Source of the DNA: Rhodococcus tibetensis
Lineage (GTDB): Bacteria; Actinomycetota; Actinomycetes; Mycobacteriales; Mycobacteriaceae
Assembly: GCF_024438035.1 (NCBI RefSeq)
Contig: NZ_JANFQF010000026.1
Location: forward strand, 1-64,000
Direction of reading: 5' to 3'
Length of the DNA: 64,000 nt
Every line of letters begins with the position of its first letter. Within the stretch, counting starts at the first letter, position 1. Made by a program: the position numbers and the translations under genes. The notes under the pieces were generated by a model. The model was not told where the DNA came from, searched no databases, and was given only the letters and a program-made list of their open reading frames with translations. This document shows positions 41,772 through 50,412 of this stretch, one piece after another.

Positions 41772-42935
41772 ATGCCCGTGCAGCGTACGGTGTTCAACGA
41801 AGATCACGAAGCGTTCCGGAAGACGATCCGCGACTTCATCGCCAAGGAAGTGGCACCGGTGCACCATGATTGGGAGGTGCAGGGACATCCGCCACGCGAC
41901 TTCTACCGTCGGCTAGGTGAACTCGGTGTCCTGGGTATTCAGGTGCCGGAGGAGTTCGGCGGCGGCGGTGAGAAGAGTTTCAAGTTCTCCGCGGTGGTCG
42001 GCGAGGAGACCGCGGCCGCGGGGGTCACGTTCGGCAGTTTCTCCGTACACACCAACCTGATCCTGCCGTACCTGCTCGAGTACGCGAACGATGAGCAGAA
42101 GCAGCGCTGGCTCCCGGGATTCGCCTCCGGCGACATCATGTTCGCCATCGCCATGACCGAACCCGGTACCGGTTCCGACCTCGCGAACATCGCGACATCG
42201 GCCAAGCTGTCCGAGGACGGCGGCCACTACGTTCTGAACGGCGCCAAGACGTTCATCACGGGCGGCGCGCTCGCCGACCGCATCCTCGTGGTCTGCCGCA
42301 CCGCTCCCAGCACGGAGGAGAACCGCCGGGCGGGACTGACGATTCTCGTCGTCGACACCACGGCCGAGGGTTTCTCGGTGGGCCGGAAGATCGAGAAGAT
42401 CGGCCTCAAGGCGTCCGACACCGCCGAGTTGTCGTTCACTGACGTCAAGGTTCCGGTCGAGGATCGGCTCGGTGACGAGGGCGCCGGTTTCAGCTACCTC
42501 ACCCACAATCTGGCACAAGAGCGGCTGACCATCGCACTCGGCGGATCGGCGACGGCCGCGGCGGCGCTGAAGCACGCCATCGCGTACGTCAAAGAACGCA
42601 ACGTCTTCGGAAAACCGGTGGCGGCATTCCAGAACACGAAATTCGTACTCGCCGAGTGCGCCACCGAGGTCGAAGCGATCCAGCTGATGGCCGACCGCGC
42701 ACTCGAACTCCACGACGCAGGCGAACTGTCGGTGCCCGACGCGGCGAAGGTCAAACTCTTCTGCACGGAGGCTGCGGGCCGAGTAATCGACAAATGCCTA
42801 CAACTGCACGGTGGTTACGGATACGTCCTCGAGTACCCCATCGCGCGTCTCTACGCCGACACCCGGGTGTCCCGCATCTACGGCGGCACCAGCGAGGTCA
42901 TGAAGACGATCATCGCGAAGGACCTCGGGCTGTAG
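41772..42935 (+). CDS. Acyl-CoA dehydrogenase (long-chain/isovaleryl type active site)
   Basis: A 387-residue flavoprotein. FAIAMTEPGTGSDLANI and YVLNGAKTFITGG are the FAD/substrate motifs. Where the first enzyme has GEGTSE this one has YGGTSEVM, so the catalytic base should be the Glu of LAQERLTIA near residue 243, as in long-chain and isovaleryl-CoA dehydrogenases. The pair therefore uses two active-site designs, probably for two acyl-CoAs of one pathway. GAAGGAG leads the ATG at 41772; a GTG two codons on is possible. Confidence 0.88.
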   Translation: MPVQRTVFNEDHEAFRKTIRDFIAKEVAPVHHDWEVQGHPPRDFYRRLGELGVLGIQVPEEFGGGGEKSFKFSAVVGEETAAAGVTFGSFSVHTNLILPYLLEYANDEQKQRWLPGFASGDIMFAIAMTEPGTGSDLANIATSAKLSEDGGHYVLNGAKTFITGGALADRILVVCRTAPSTEENRRAGLTILVVDTTAEGFSVGRKIEKIGLKASDTAELSFTDVKVPVEDRLGDEGAGFSYLTHNLAQERLTIALGGSATAAAALKHAIAYVKERNVFGKPVAAFQNTKFVLAECATEVEAIQLMADRALELHDAGELSVPDAAKVKLFCTEAAGRVIDKCLQLHGGYGYVLEYPIARLYADTRVSRIYGGTSEVMKTIIAKDLGL

Positions 42936-43530
42936 TCGGGCGCCTTCGGTGCCGATCAACGACTGCCGATCGAGGAACTGGCTTCCCGTCGCCTGTTCGG
43001 GCACCAGTTCCGCGGCATGATCGATCAGTACTTCCACGAGTGCGCCCGCAGCACTGTCGGTCACCGCAGGGCCGGCGAGAAGGAGGTTGACCACACCGAT
43101 CGTCGCGACCGGTGTCTGATGTCCGTACGTACCCGGTGGAATGAGTACGGATTCGTAGCGTGGGCCGAACCGCTGTCGCAGCTACGGCAGTTCTGCGGAC
43201 AGATCGAGGAGTCGTAACGGGATACCCAGGTTCGCAAACGACGGTGTGGGCACTCCGCCCGCCCACAGGACGGCATCGACGCTGCCGTCGCGAAGAGCGT
43301 GGCCTGCGTTCGTCATCGACAGGTGCAGACGTGTGACGTCGCCGGGATCGCCCAGGCCCAGCACCTCGAGAATCCGCTCCGCGGTGAGTTCGGCGCCGGA
43401 GCCTCGTGCACCCAGACTTATTCGCGCTCCGGCAAGTTGGGAAGTGTCCCCGATCCCGGAATCGGCGCGCACCGCGAGTTGCATGTAGTTCTCGTACACC
43501 TTGCCGATGGCGGTGAAGTCGGCGGCGCCG
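42936..43530 (-). pseudogene. Decayed TAXI-family TRAP-transporter binding protein (C-terminal part)
   Basis: Reading leftward from about 43530, DFTAIGKVYENYMQLAVRAD, ISLGARGSGAELTAERILEV and, beyond a stop, VVNLLLAGPAVTDSAAGALV form the second half of a TAXI-type solute-binding protein of a TRAP transporter. A single in-frame amber codon (43184-43182) replaces a probable Gln, with the same frame open on both sides. The N-terminal half and signal peptide are gone: the sequence joins a response-regulator fragment. The 3' end runs into the dehydrogenase gene. No TRAP permease genes are present. This is decay rather than a working transporter. Confidence 0.7.
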
Positions 43531-43819
43531 CGAGGTTGTCGATCGCACCGCCGCGCAGTCCCCGAACCACCGAACGCTCGTCGTCGCGGGCGGTGAGGAT
43601 GACGACCGGGACGTCGCTGACGGCCCGCAGTTGCCGGAGCACCTGCAGGCCGTCCGCGTCGGGGAGACCGAGGTCGAGGATCACCGCGTCCATACCCCGG
43701 TGGCCGAGAAGGAGATCGGAGCCGCGTCGCATGCGCACCGCCTCGTGGCCGTGGGTGGCCAGCGCCTCCACGAGTGCGTCGCCGACTCCGTCGTCGTCCT
43801 CGACCACCGCGATCTGCAC
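43531..43819 (-). pseudogene. Truncated response regulator (receiver domain only)
   Basis: About 95 residues of an OmpR/TctD-like receiver: [18 protein letters not shown] with the acidic pair, the phospho-acceptor Asp in [13 protein letters not shown] near residue 50, and VVILTARDDERSVVRGLRGG with the switch Thr. The expected DDYLVKPF with its essential Lys is missing: after RGGA the sequence passes into the TAXI gene remnant, and the frame continues as nonsense to 43418. The DNA-binding domain and any histidine kinase have been deleted. Two-component genes next to TAXI/TRAP or TctC-type binding proteins are common, so a single deletion of the intervening DNA is the simplest explanation. Confidence 0.75.
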
Positions 43820-43835
43820 TGTCCGTTCCCTTCGA

Positions 43836-45203
43836 TCAGCTCCGCGAGTCGACCAGTTCGACGTCGTCGTCCGGGGTGCCGGCCCGGCCGGTCGTCCGGT
43901 CGAGCGGCGAGCCTTCCGACGTCTCCCGCATGAAGAAGTAGACGACGAGCGAGATCGCGATGCATCCGGTCACATAGTAGAAGAAGAGCGATTCGTGGCC
44001 GGCCTGTTTCAGGGCGAGGGCGACGGTCTCGACCGTGCCTCCGAAGATCGCCAGCGTGAGGGCGTACGGCAGTCCGACTCCGAGCGCGCGGACCTTCGTC
44101 GGGAACAACTCGGTCTTCACGATGGCGTTCACCGACGTGTACCCGGTAACCACGGTGAGGCCCAGCATCATCAGCCCGAATGCAACCAGCGGATTGGACG
44201 TGTTCCCCAGCACCGTCATGAGCGGGACCGTCAGCACCGTTCCACCGACCCCGAAGAAGATGAGCAGCTTGCGGCGGCCGATGCGGTCGGACAGGGCTCC
44301 ACCGAGCGGCTGCAGCACGATGAAGACCAGCAGGGCAGCGAAGTTGATCCACGCCACCGTGTCCTTGGAGATGCCGGACGTGTTGATCATGAACTTCTGC
44401 ATGTAGGTGGTGTACGTGTAGAACGCCACGCAGCCACCGAGCGTGAGGGCGCACACCAGCAGGCACTCCCGGGGGTACTGCAGCAGCATCCGCAGTGAAC
44501 CCCTCCTTCGCCTGACCCTCCGGCGCATCTTCGTGACGTTTGGCCTCGACCTCCTCGGTGAACGCCTCCGACTCGTCCATCGTCCGCCGCAACCACATCA
44601 CCGCGACGGCACCGGCCGCACCGATGACGAACGGGATCCGCCAGCCCCACGACTGCATGGCTTCCGCAGGCAACACCAGTTGCAGGACGATTTGCACCCC
44701 GAGCGCAATCAGCTGTCCGGCGACGAGCGTGACGTACTGGAAGCTCGAGTAGAACCCGCGCCGACCCGGTGAGGCGACCTCGGCGAGGTAAGTGGCGCTG
44801 GTGGCGTATTCGCCACCGACCGACAGTCCTGCAGCATGCGGGCGAGCACGAGGAGCACCGGAGCCACGAGTCCGACGCTCGCGTAGGACGGCGTGAGCGC
44901 GATGACGAGCGAGCCCGCCGCCATCACGGTCACCGACAAGGTGAGCGCCGATCGGCGTCCGTGCCGATCGGCGTACCGACCCATGATCCAGCCACCGATC
45001 GGCCGCATGAGGAACCCGACCGCGAAAACGGCTGCTGTGGAAAGCAACTGCGCGGTGGTATCGCCCTCGGGGAAAAACTCTTTCGCGAAGTACACACTGA
45101 ACGCCGCGTAGGCGTACCAGTCGTACCACTCGATCAGATTGCCGACCGAACCTTTCAAGACGTTGCCGATGACTCGGCGCTCACCAGTATGCGTGGTGCT
45201 CAC
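43836..45203 (-). pseudogene. MHS-family MFS permease with two compensating frameshifts
   Basis: The full length corresponds to a 455-residue metabolite:H+ symporter related to alpha-ketoglutarate/proline permeases ([20 protein letters not shown] in helix 1; [13 protein letters not shown] between helices 2 and 3). One base is missing near 44828, where LARMLQ should pass into [18 protein letters not shown]. One base is extra in the C-run at 44500-44503, where QAKEG returns to [12 protein letters not shown]. The first and last parts share a frame, so only about 110 codons are displaced. Either the gene is dead or the assembly has paired indel errors. The intact substrate would probably be a dicarboxylate or similar acid. 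Confidence 0.75.
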
Positions 45204-45289
45204 GTGGGACTCCTTCCGATGTCCTGAATCTCTCCGTTCCCACCACAGTGGGTCAGGTCACAGGCAATCGAAAGGGTGCACGGAGGTTC

Positions 45290-46435
45290 CTAACATTCCC
45301 TTAGGGAAGACCCCTGTGCTGGGGTGTCTTCACCGAGTAGCGGGGGCGCGCTGCGGTACCTCGCCGGGGTGACGCTGAGCCGGATCGGGTTCGCCACCTG
45401 CCGGACGGGTGCGTCCCGGCGCGGGTCGTCGATCTCGACCACCGGATTCAGACCGAGTCGCTCGGCCAGCGCGACGGCGTCGGCGATGTCGTTGAGCGGC
45501 CCGCACGGAACACCCTCCGCTGTCAGTTTCTCGAACCAGACGTCGGCGGAGTTCGATGACAATGCCGCCGTGAGGTCTTTTACGAGTTGCTCCCGGTGCG
45601 CCACGCGTTGCGTATTAGTCGCATACTGCTCGTCGTCGGCGAGTTCGGGCACACCGAGAACCGCGACGAGAGAAGCGAACTGACGGTTGTTGCCCACCGC
45701 CAACACCAGCGGGCGGTCGCCGGTCTCGAAGACCTCGTAGGGCGCGATGCTGGGATGCCGGTTGCCCATGGCCCGCGGAACGACACCGGCGCCCACATAC
45801 CCCGACGTCTGGTTCGCGAGCGCGGACAGCAGTGAGGACAGCAGGTTCACCTCGACGCGCTGTCCCTCCCCGGTGCGATCGCGGTGGCGCAGCGCCGCCA
45901 GGATCCCGACCGCGGCGTGCAGTCCGGTGATGACGTCGACGACGGCCACCCCGACCTTGGTCGGGACGCCGGGTTCGGGACCGGTAATGCTCATCAACCC
46001 GCCGACGGCCTGGACGAGCAGGTCGTACCCGGGCAGGTTGTTGTGCCCACCGAATCCCGTCACCGAGCAGTAGACGACGTCGGGATTGATCTCCTGCACG
46101 GCGTCGTAGCCGAGCCCGAGCCGGTCCATGGTGCCGGGCAGGAAGTTCTCCACCACCACATCCGCCCGGGCCGCCAGCTTCCGCGCCTGTTGCAGGTCCG
46201 CGGGGTTTCGCAGGTCCCACGCGAAGGACCGCTTGTTGCGGTTCACCGATTGGAAGTAGGTCGACTCTTCGCCCACCCACGGCGGCCCCCACTGCCGGGT
46301 GTCGTCCCCGACCCCGGCGCGCTCGATCTTGACGACCTCGGCACCGAGATCGGCGAGCAGCATCGTGGCGTACGGCCCGGCGAGCACCCGGCCGAAATCG
46401 GCGATCAGCAGGCCGTCCAGCGATGCACTTCTCAC
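45290..46435 (-). CDS. CaiB/BaiF (family III) CoA-transferase
   Basis: A 381-residue family III CoA-transferase. SLDGLLIADFGRVLAGPYAT starts it, then RNKRSFAWDLRNPADLQQ, and the catalytic Asp in LPGYDLLVQAVGGLMSITG near residue 150. The GTG at 46435 overlaps the stop of the upstream dehydrogenase (GTGA). The pairing with a glutaryl-CoA-dehydrogenase-like enzyme resembles human C7orf10/SUGCT and bacterial dicarboxylate CoA-transferases, so it may activate glutarate or a similar diacid; this is inference from context. Confidence 0.85.
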   Translation of the reverse strand: MRSASLDGLLIADFGRVLAGPYATMLLADLGAEVVKIERAGVGDDTRQWGPPWVGEESTYFQSVNRNKRSFAWDLRNPADLQQARKLAARADVVVENFLPGTMDRLGLGYDAVQEINPDVVYCSVTGFGGHNNLPGYDLLVQAVGGLMSITGPEPGVPTKVGVAVVDVITGLHAAVGILAALRHRDRTGEGQRVEVNLLSSLLSALANQTSGYVGAGVVPRAMGNRHPSIAPYEVFETGDRPLVLAVGNNRQFASLVAVLGVPELADDEQYATNTQRVAHREQLVKDLTAALSSNSADVWFEKLTAEGVPCGPLNDIADAVALAERLGLNPVVEIDDPRRDAPVRQVANPIRLSVTPARYRSAPPLLGEDTPAQGSSLREC

Positions 46436-47604
46436 CGGAACGCTGCCTCGCCCGTCAGAGCCTTGCCGATGGTGAGCTGGTGCACCTCGGAAGTGCCCTC
46501 GTAGGTGAGCACGGACTCGAGGTTGTTGGCGTGCCGGATGACGGGGTACTCCAACGTGATTCCGTTGGCGCCGAGGATGGTTCGGCACTCTCGGGCGATA
46601 GCGATGGCCTCGCGGACGTTGTTCAGCTTGCCGGTGCTCACCTGCTCCGGCCGGACCTCGCCGCGGTCCTTGAGGCGTCCGAGATGGTAGGCGAGCAGGT
46701 GGCCCTTGCCGACCTCGAGCGCCATGTCCGCGATCTTCACCTGCGTGATCTGATAGGCGGCGAGCGCCTTGTCGAAAACCTGGCGGTCCTGCGCGTAGGA
46801 GATGGCGGTCTCGAGGCAGTCGCGGGCGGCGCCCATCGCGCCGAAGACGATGCCGAACCGGGCCTCGTTGAGGCAGCCGAGCGGGCCCGACAGTCCCTTC
46901 GCCTCCGGCAGCATCGCGGATTCGGGCAGCCGGACGTCCTCGAGCACCAGCTCCGAGGTGACGGATGCCCGTAGCGACATCTTGTGCTTGATCTCCGGTG
47001 CCGAGAAGCCGGGGGTGTCGGTGGGCACCACGAATCCGCGGATGCCGTCCTCGGTGCGTGCCCACACCACCGCAACGTCCGCGACGGACCCGTTGGTGAT
47101 CCACATCTTCGTACCGTTGAGGATCCAGTCGTCACCGTCCCGCTTGGCAGTGGTGCGCATACCGGCAGGGTTGGAACCGAAATCGGGCTCGGTCAGACCG
47201 AAACACCCGATCGCCTTCCCGGCGGCCATGCGGGGCAGCCATTCCTGCTTCTGGTCCTCGCTGCCGTAGTGGTGGATCGCGAACATGGCCAGCGAGCCCT
47301 GCACCGACACCAGGCTGCGGATTCCGGAGTCGACGGCCTCGAGTTCGAGGCAGGCGAGGCCGTAGGCGGTGGCGCTCATACCGGCGCAGCCGTACCCCTC
47401 GAGGTGCATACCCAGCACGCCGAGCTCACCGAGTCCTTCTGCCAGCTCACGCACCGGCAGTGCCGCCGCCTCGAACCACTCCCCGATGTGGGGACGGATG
47501 CGCTCGTCGGCGAAGCGGCGCACGGTGTCGCGGATCGCGATCTCCTCGGTGTCGAGCAGCGCGTCGAGGGCGAACAGCTGGGACAGGGACTGCGGGTCGG
47601 ACAT
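46432..47604 (-). CDS. Glutaryl-CoA dehydrogenase-like acyl-CoA dehydrogenase
   Basis: A 390-residue flavoprotein. GCFGLTEPDFGSNPAGMRT binds FAD, WILNGTKMWITNG follows, and the C-terminus LTYEGTSEVHQLTIGKALTG is the hallmark of the glutaryl-CoA dehydrogenase branch, with the catalytic Glu in YEGT. Such enzymes oxidise and may decarboxylate glutaryl-CoA to crotonyl-CoA. The ATG at 47604 lies downstream of GGAGG. It is divergent from lacI-type gene 47751-48785 and probably repressed by it through the dyad at 47635-47660. Confidence 0.86.
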   Translation of the reverse strand: MSDPQSLSQLFALDALLDTEEIAIRDTVRRFADERIRPHIGEWFEAAALPVRELAEGLGELGVLGMHLEGYGCAGMSATAYGLACLELEAVDSGIRSLVSVQGSLAMFAIHHYGSEDQKQEWLPRMAAGKAIGCFGLTEPDFGSNPAGMRTTAKRDGDDWILNGTKMWITNGSVADVAVVWARTEDGIRGFVVPTDTPGFSAPEIKHKMSLRASVTSELVLEDVRLPESAMLPEAKGLSGPLGCLNEARFGIVFGAMGAARDCLETAISYAQDRQVFDKALAAYQITQVKIADMALEVGKGHLLAYHLGRLKDRGEVRPEQVSTGKLNNVREAIAIARECRTILGANGITLEYPVIRHANNLESVLTYEGTSEVHQLTIGKALTGEAAFR

Positions 47605-47634
47605 GGTTCCTCCACGGGGCCGGTGGGGCTGATG

Positions 47635-47660
47635 TGCAAACGTTCGCGAGAACGATTGCA
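47635..47660. promoter_or_regulatory. LacI-type operator candidate
   Basis: TGCAAACGTTC-GCGA-GAACGATTGCA is an 11-4-11 inverted repeat with one mismatch, located 31 bases before the dehydrogenase start and 91 bases before the divergent LacI gene. The ACGTTC/GAACG core resembles LacI/GalR operators. Confidence 0.65.
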
Positions 47661-47750
47661 CGAACGATTTCGTCACGTAGACTAAGGCGCGTTCCGGCGG
47701 CCGTCAACCACGACACCACCGGCCCCCGTCCCCGAGCGCGAGGATTGCCC

Positions 47751-48785
47751 GTGAACCTGCCGGACCGCCCGACACGCACTTCCGGGCGTCCGCCTACCCT
47801 GCGCGAGATCGCAGAACGCGCCGGTGTCCATGTGTCGACGGCGTCCCGCGTGCTCCGGCAGCCCGAACCTGCGGACGGCTGGTCGGAGGCCGCACTGCGG
47901 GTGCGGGAGGTGGCCGTCGAACTCGGTTACCAGCCCAACTTGTGGGCCGCGAGCCTGCGGACCCGCAAGACCACCACCCTCGGTGTCGTCATGCCGCGAC
48001 TCACCGACGGCGTGGTCGCGACCATGTTTCAGGGCATCGAGGAAACAGCCACGGCCGCGGGGTATTCGGTTCTGTTGTCGAGTCCTCCGGACGACCTCGA
48101 TGCCCAGCGCAAAGCCATCGAATTCCTCGTCAGCAGGCAGGTGGACGGGCTTCTCCTCAGCAGCCTGCACAGCCCGGGGCGGGAGTTCGTCGAATCGCTG
48201 TCGGTGGGTTCGCTGCCGATGCTGCAGGTCAACCGGCACGCTGACGTCGGGTTGCCGTTCGTCTCCGGTGACGACCACCGGGGCGGATACCTCGCCGGCA
48301 GGCACCTCCTCGATCGCGGGTTCACCGAGATCGCCGTCATCGCCGGGCCGGAACACGCCAGCACTTCCCGAGGCCGGGTCGCCGGGTTCCGCGACGCGCT
48401 GGCCGAAGACGGCATCGAACTCGGCCCGGATCGCATCGTCCGCTCCGACTTCGACGTGTCGGGTGGTGTCGCGGCCGCCACCGTTCTCCTCGAGTCGGAT
48501 TCGCGTCCCGACGCGATCTTCACCGTCAGCGACACCATCGCGATCGGCGTACTCGGCGTCGCCCGGGACCTCGGACTGCGGATCCCCGAAGACCTCGCGC
48601 TCGTCGGGTACAACGACATTCCGGTGGTCGCCCAGCTGCCGGTACCGCTGACGACCGTCCGGTCGCCGGCCCGTCTCATCGGCGCGACGGGCGTGCGCCA
48701 CCTGCTGTCACTGATCGCCGGCCACCAGGTGGAGTCGGTGCAACTTCCGGTCGAGCTCATCGAACGGGCGTCGACCAGAAAATAG
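47751..48785 (+). CDS. LacI-family transcriptional repressor
   Basis: A 344-residue LacI/GalR regulator. The DNA-binding headpiece TLREIAERAGVHVSTASRVL is at about residues 14-33, with the hinge near LWAASLRTRKTTTLG, then a periplasmic-binding-protein-like sensor domain. The motif FVSGDDHRGGYLAGRHLLDRG and VGYNDIPVVAQLPVPLTTVR are typical. LacI regulators usually sense sugars, but actinobacterial members can respond to organic acids or CoA esters. GTG at 47751 follows AGGAT. Divergent from the dehydrogenase/CoA-transferase pair and back-to-back at its 3' end with the ligase gene. Confidence 0.88.
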   Translation: MNLPDRPTRTSGRPPTLREIAERAGVHVSTASRVLRQPEPADGWSEAALRVREVAVELGYQPNLWAASLRTRKTTTLGVVMPRLTDGVVATMFQGIEETATAAGYSVLLSSPPDDLDAQRKAIEFLVSRQVDGLLLSSLHSPGREFVESLSVGSLPMLQVNRHADVGLPFVSGDDHRGGYLAGRHLLDRGFTEIAVIAGPEHASTSRGRVAGFRDALAEDGIELGPDRIVRSDFDVSGGVAAATVLLESDSRPDAIFTVSDTIAIGVLGVARDLGLRIPEDLALVGYNDIPVVAQLPVPLTTVRSPARLIGATGVRHLLSLIAGHQVESVQLPVELIERASTRK

Positions 48786-50309
48786 TCAGAGCGTTGCCCG
48801 CAGTTCGCGTTTGAGCAGCTTCCCGCTCTGGTTGCGGGGCAACTCTTCCACGAACACCACCTGCTTGGGCACCTTGAACGGCGCGATGCGCTCCTTGACG
48901 TGGGCGATCAACCCGTCCGGTGTCACTCCGGCTGCATCCTCCCGCAGCACCACCACCGCGGTGATCGCCTCGATCCACTTCTCGTCCGGAGTTCCGATCA
49001 CCGCGACCTCCGCCACGTCCGGGTGGGTGTAGACGGCGTCTTCTACTTCCCGCGAGGCCACGAGAATGCCACCGGTATTGATGACGTCCTTGATGCGGTC
49101 GACCACGGTGATGAAACCGTCCGCGTCGCGCGTGACCAGGTCACCCGAGTGGAACCAGCCGTCACGGAATGCTTCTGCGGTGGCGTCGGGGTTGTCCCAG
49201 TACCCCAAGCACAGCTGGGGTGAACGGTAGAGCACCTCACCCGGCGTGCCGTCCGGAACGTCGTTGCCGTCCGGATCCACCACCCGAGTCTCGACGAAGA
49301 ACACCGCCTTGCCGCACGACGACGGCCGATCCTCGTGCTCCTCCGGTTGCAGCACCGTGGCCAGCGGGCCGATCTCCGACTGCCCGAAACAGTTGTAGAA
49401 GCCGAGGTCGGGGTAGCGTTCGCGCAGCCGGTTCAGCACCGTCACCGGCATGATCGACGCGCCGTACTGCGCCTTCTTCAACGACGACAGATCGCGGGTC
49501 TCCAGATCCGGATGTCCGGCGAGCGGCACCCACACCGTCGGAGCCAGGAACAGCGAGCCGATGCGATCCGCCTCGATGCGCCTCAGGATCTCCGGTATGT
49601 CCGCGGTCTGCATTAGATTCACCGAGGCACCCACGGACAGGTACGGCATCATGAATACGTGCATGCCCGCCGAGTGGTACAGCGGCATGCAGATCAGCGG
49701 ATTGTCGCGCGCGTTCAGCGCGAGGGCGATCACGGAAGACACGTACTCGTAGACGAGTCCGCCATGAGTCATCATGGCGCCCTTCGGCTTCGAAGTCGTA
49801 CCCGACGTGTACAGCAACTGGGCCAGGTCAGTGGAAGCGACCGGCTCCGCGAGGACGGGCACGTCGCCGGAACGGCTGTGGGCGAGTAGGGAGCCCTCGG
49901 CGTCGCGCAGGGGTACGACGTGGCGCAGGTCGAGTGCGTCGCGGACGGAGTCGAGTGTGCCCGTCAGCGCCGGATCCACGAGTGCTGCACTGCTGCCGGA
50001 CTGCGACACCAGGTAGGTGAGCTCATCACCCTTCAGGGCGTAGTTGACGGGGACGTGCACCAGACCTGCACGCGCGCAGGCGAGGAAGCCGATGACATAT
50101 GCGTCCGAATTGGTGCCGTACGCGGCGACGCGTTCACCCGTCCGAAGCCCCAGGGACTGCAGGTAAGCGGCGGCCCGGCTCACCGCGTCGTCGAGGTCGC
50201 GGTACGTCCACGTGCGATCCTCGAAGAGGAGCGCCGTGCGGCCGGGAAAATTGGCAGCCGAGCGCCGCAGCACTCCGTCGACGGTATGGGTATGCGGATC
50301 CAGCTTCAT
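48786..50309 (-). CDS. Acyl-CoA synthetase (AMP-forming)
   Basis: A 507-residue ANL ligase. The P-loop LLYTSGTTSKPKGAMMTHGG is near residue 165, FYNCFGQSEIGPL near 300, HSGDLVTRDADGFITVVDRIK near 390, and the C-terminal Lys in QSGKLLKREL near 498. It shares no bases with the convergent lacI-type gene, whose stop ends one base earlier. The substrate is unknown. No operon partner is immediately downstream; the barrel-domain protein at 50413 is upstream on the same strand. Confidence 0.87.
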   Translation of the reverse strand: MKLDPHTHTVDGVLRRSAANFPGRTALLFEDRTWTYRDLDDAVSRAAAYLQSLGLRTGERVAAYGTNSDAYVIGFLACARAGLVHVPVNYALKGDELTYLVSQSGSSAALVDPALTGTLDSVRDALDLRHVVPLRDAEGSLLAHSRSGDVPVLAEPVASTDLAQLLYTSGTTSKPKGAMMTHGGLVYEYVSSVIALALNARDNPLICMPLYHSAGMHVFMMPYLSVGASVNLMQTADIPEILRRIEADRIGSLFLAPTVWVPLAGHPDLETRDLSSLKKAQYGASIMPVTVLNRLRERYPDLGFYNCFGQSEIGPLATVLQPEEHEDRPSSCGKAVFFVETRVVDPDGNDVPDGTPGEVLYRSPQLCLGYWDNPDATAEAFRDGWFHSGDLVTRDADGFITVVDRIKDVINTGGILVASREVEDAVYTHPDVAEVAVIGTPDEKWIEAITAVVVLREDAAGVTPDGLIAHVKERIAPFKVPKQVVFVEELPRNQSGKLLKRELRATL

Positions 50310-50412
50310 GCCCGAAGGTTATAGGACGTCCAACTATGCCGCCAGAGGTTCGGCGCTCCCGGCGGATGCGGGTGGAGCGACACCGCGACACCACACATCC
50401 GTCGTCTCGGCG

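Noticed and set aside
42936..45203. A working tripartite TRAP transporter locus
   Set aside because: The binding-protein gene is truncated and has a stop codon, no TRAP membrane subunits exist nearby, and the adjacent permease is an unrelated, frameshifted MFS protein.
45290..47104. A long frame suggesting a fusion upstream of the CoA-transferase
   Set aside because: The extra N-terminal part is the dehydrogenase gene read out of frame. The transferase starts at GTG 46435 with a GTGA overlap.
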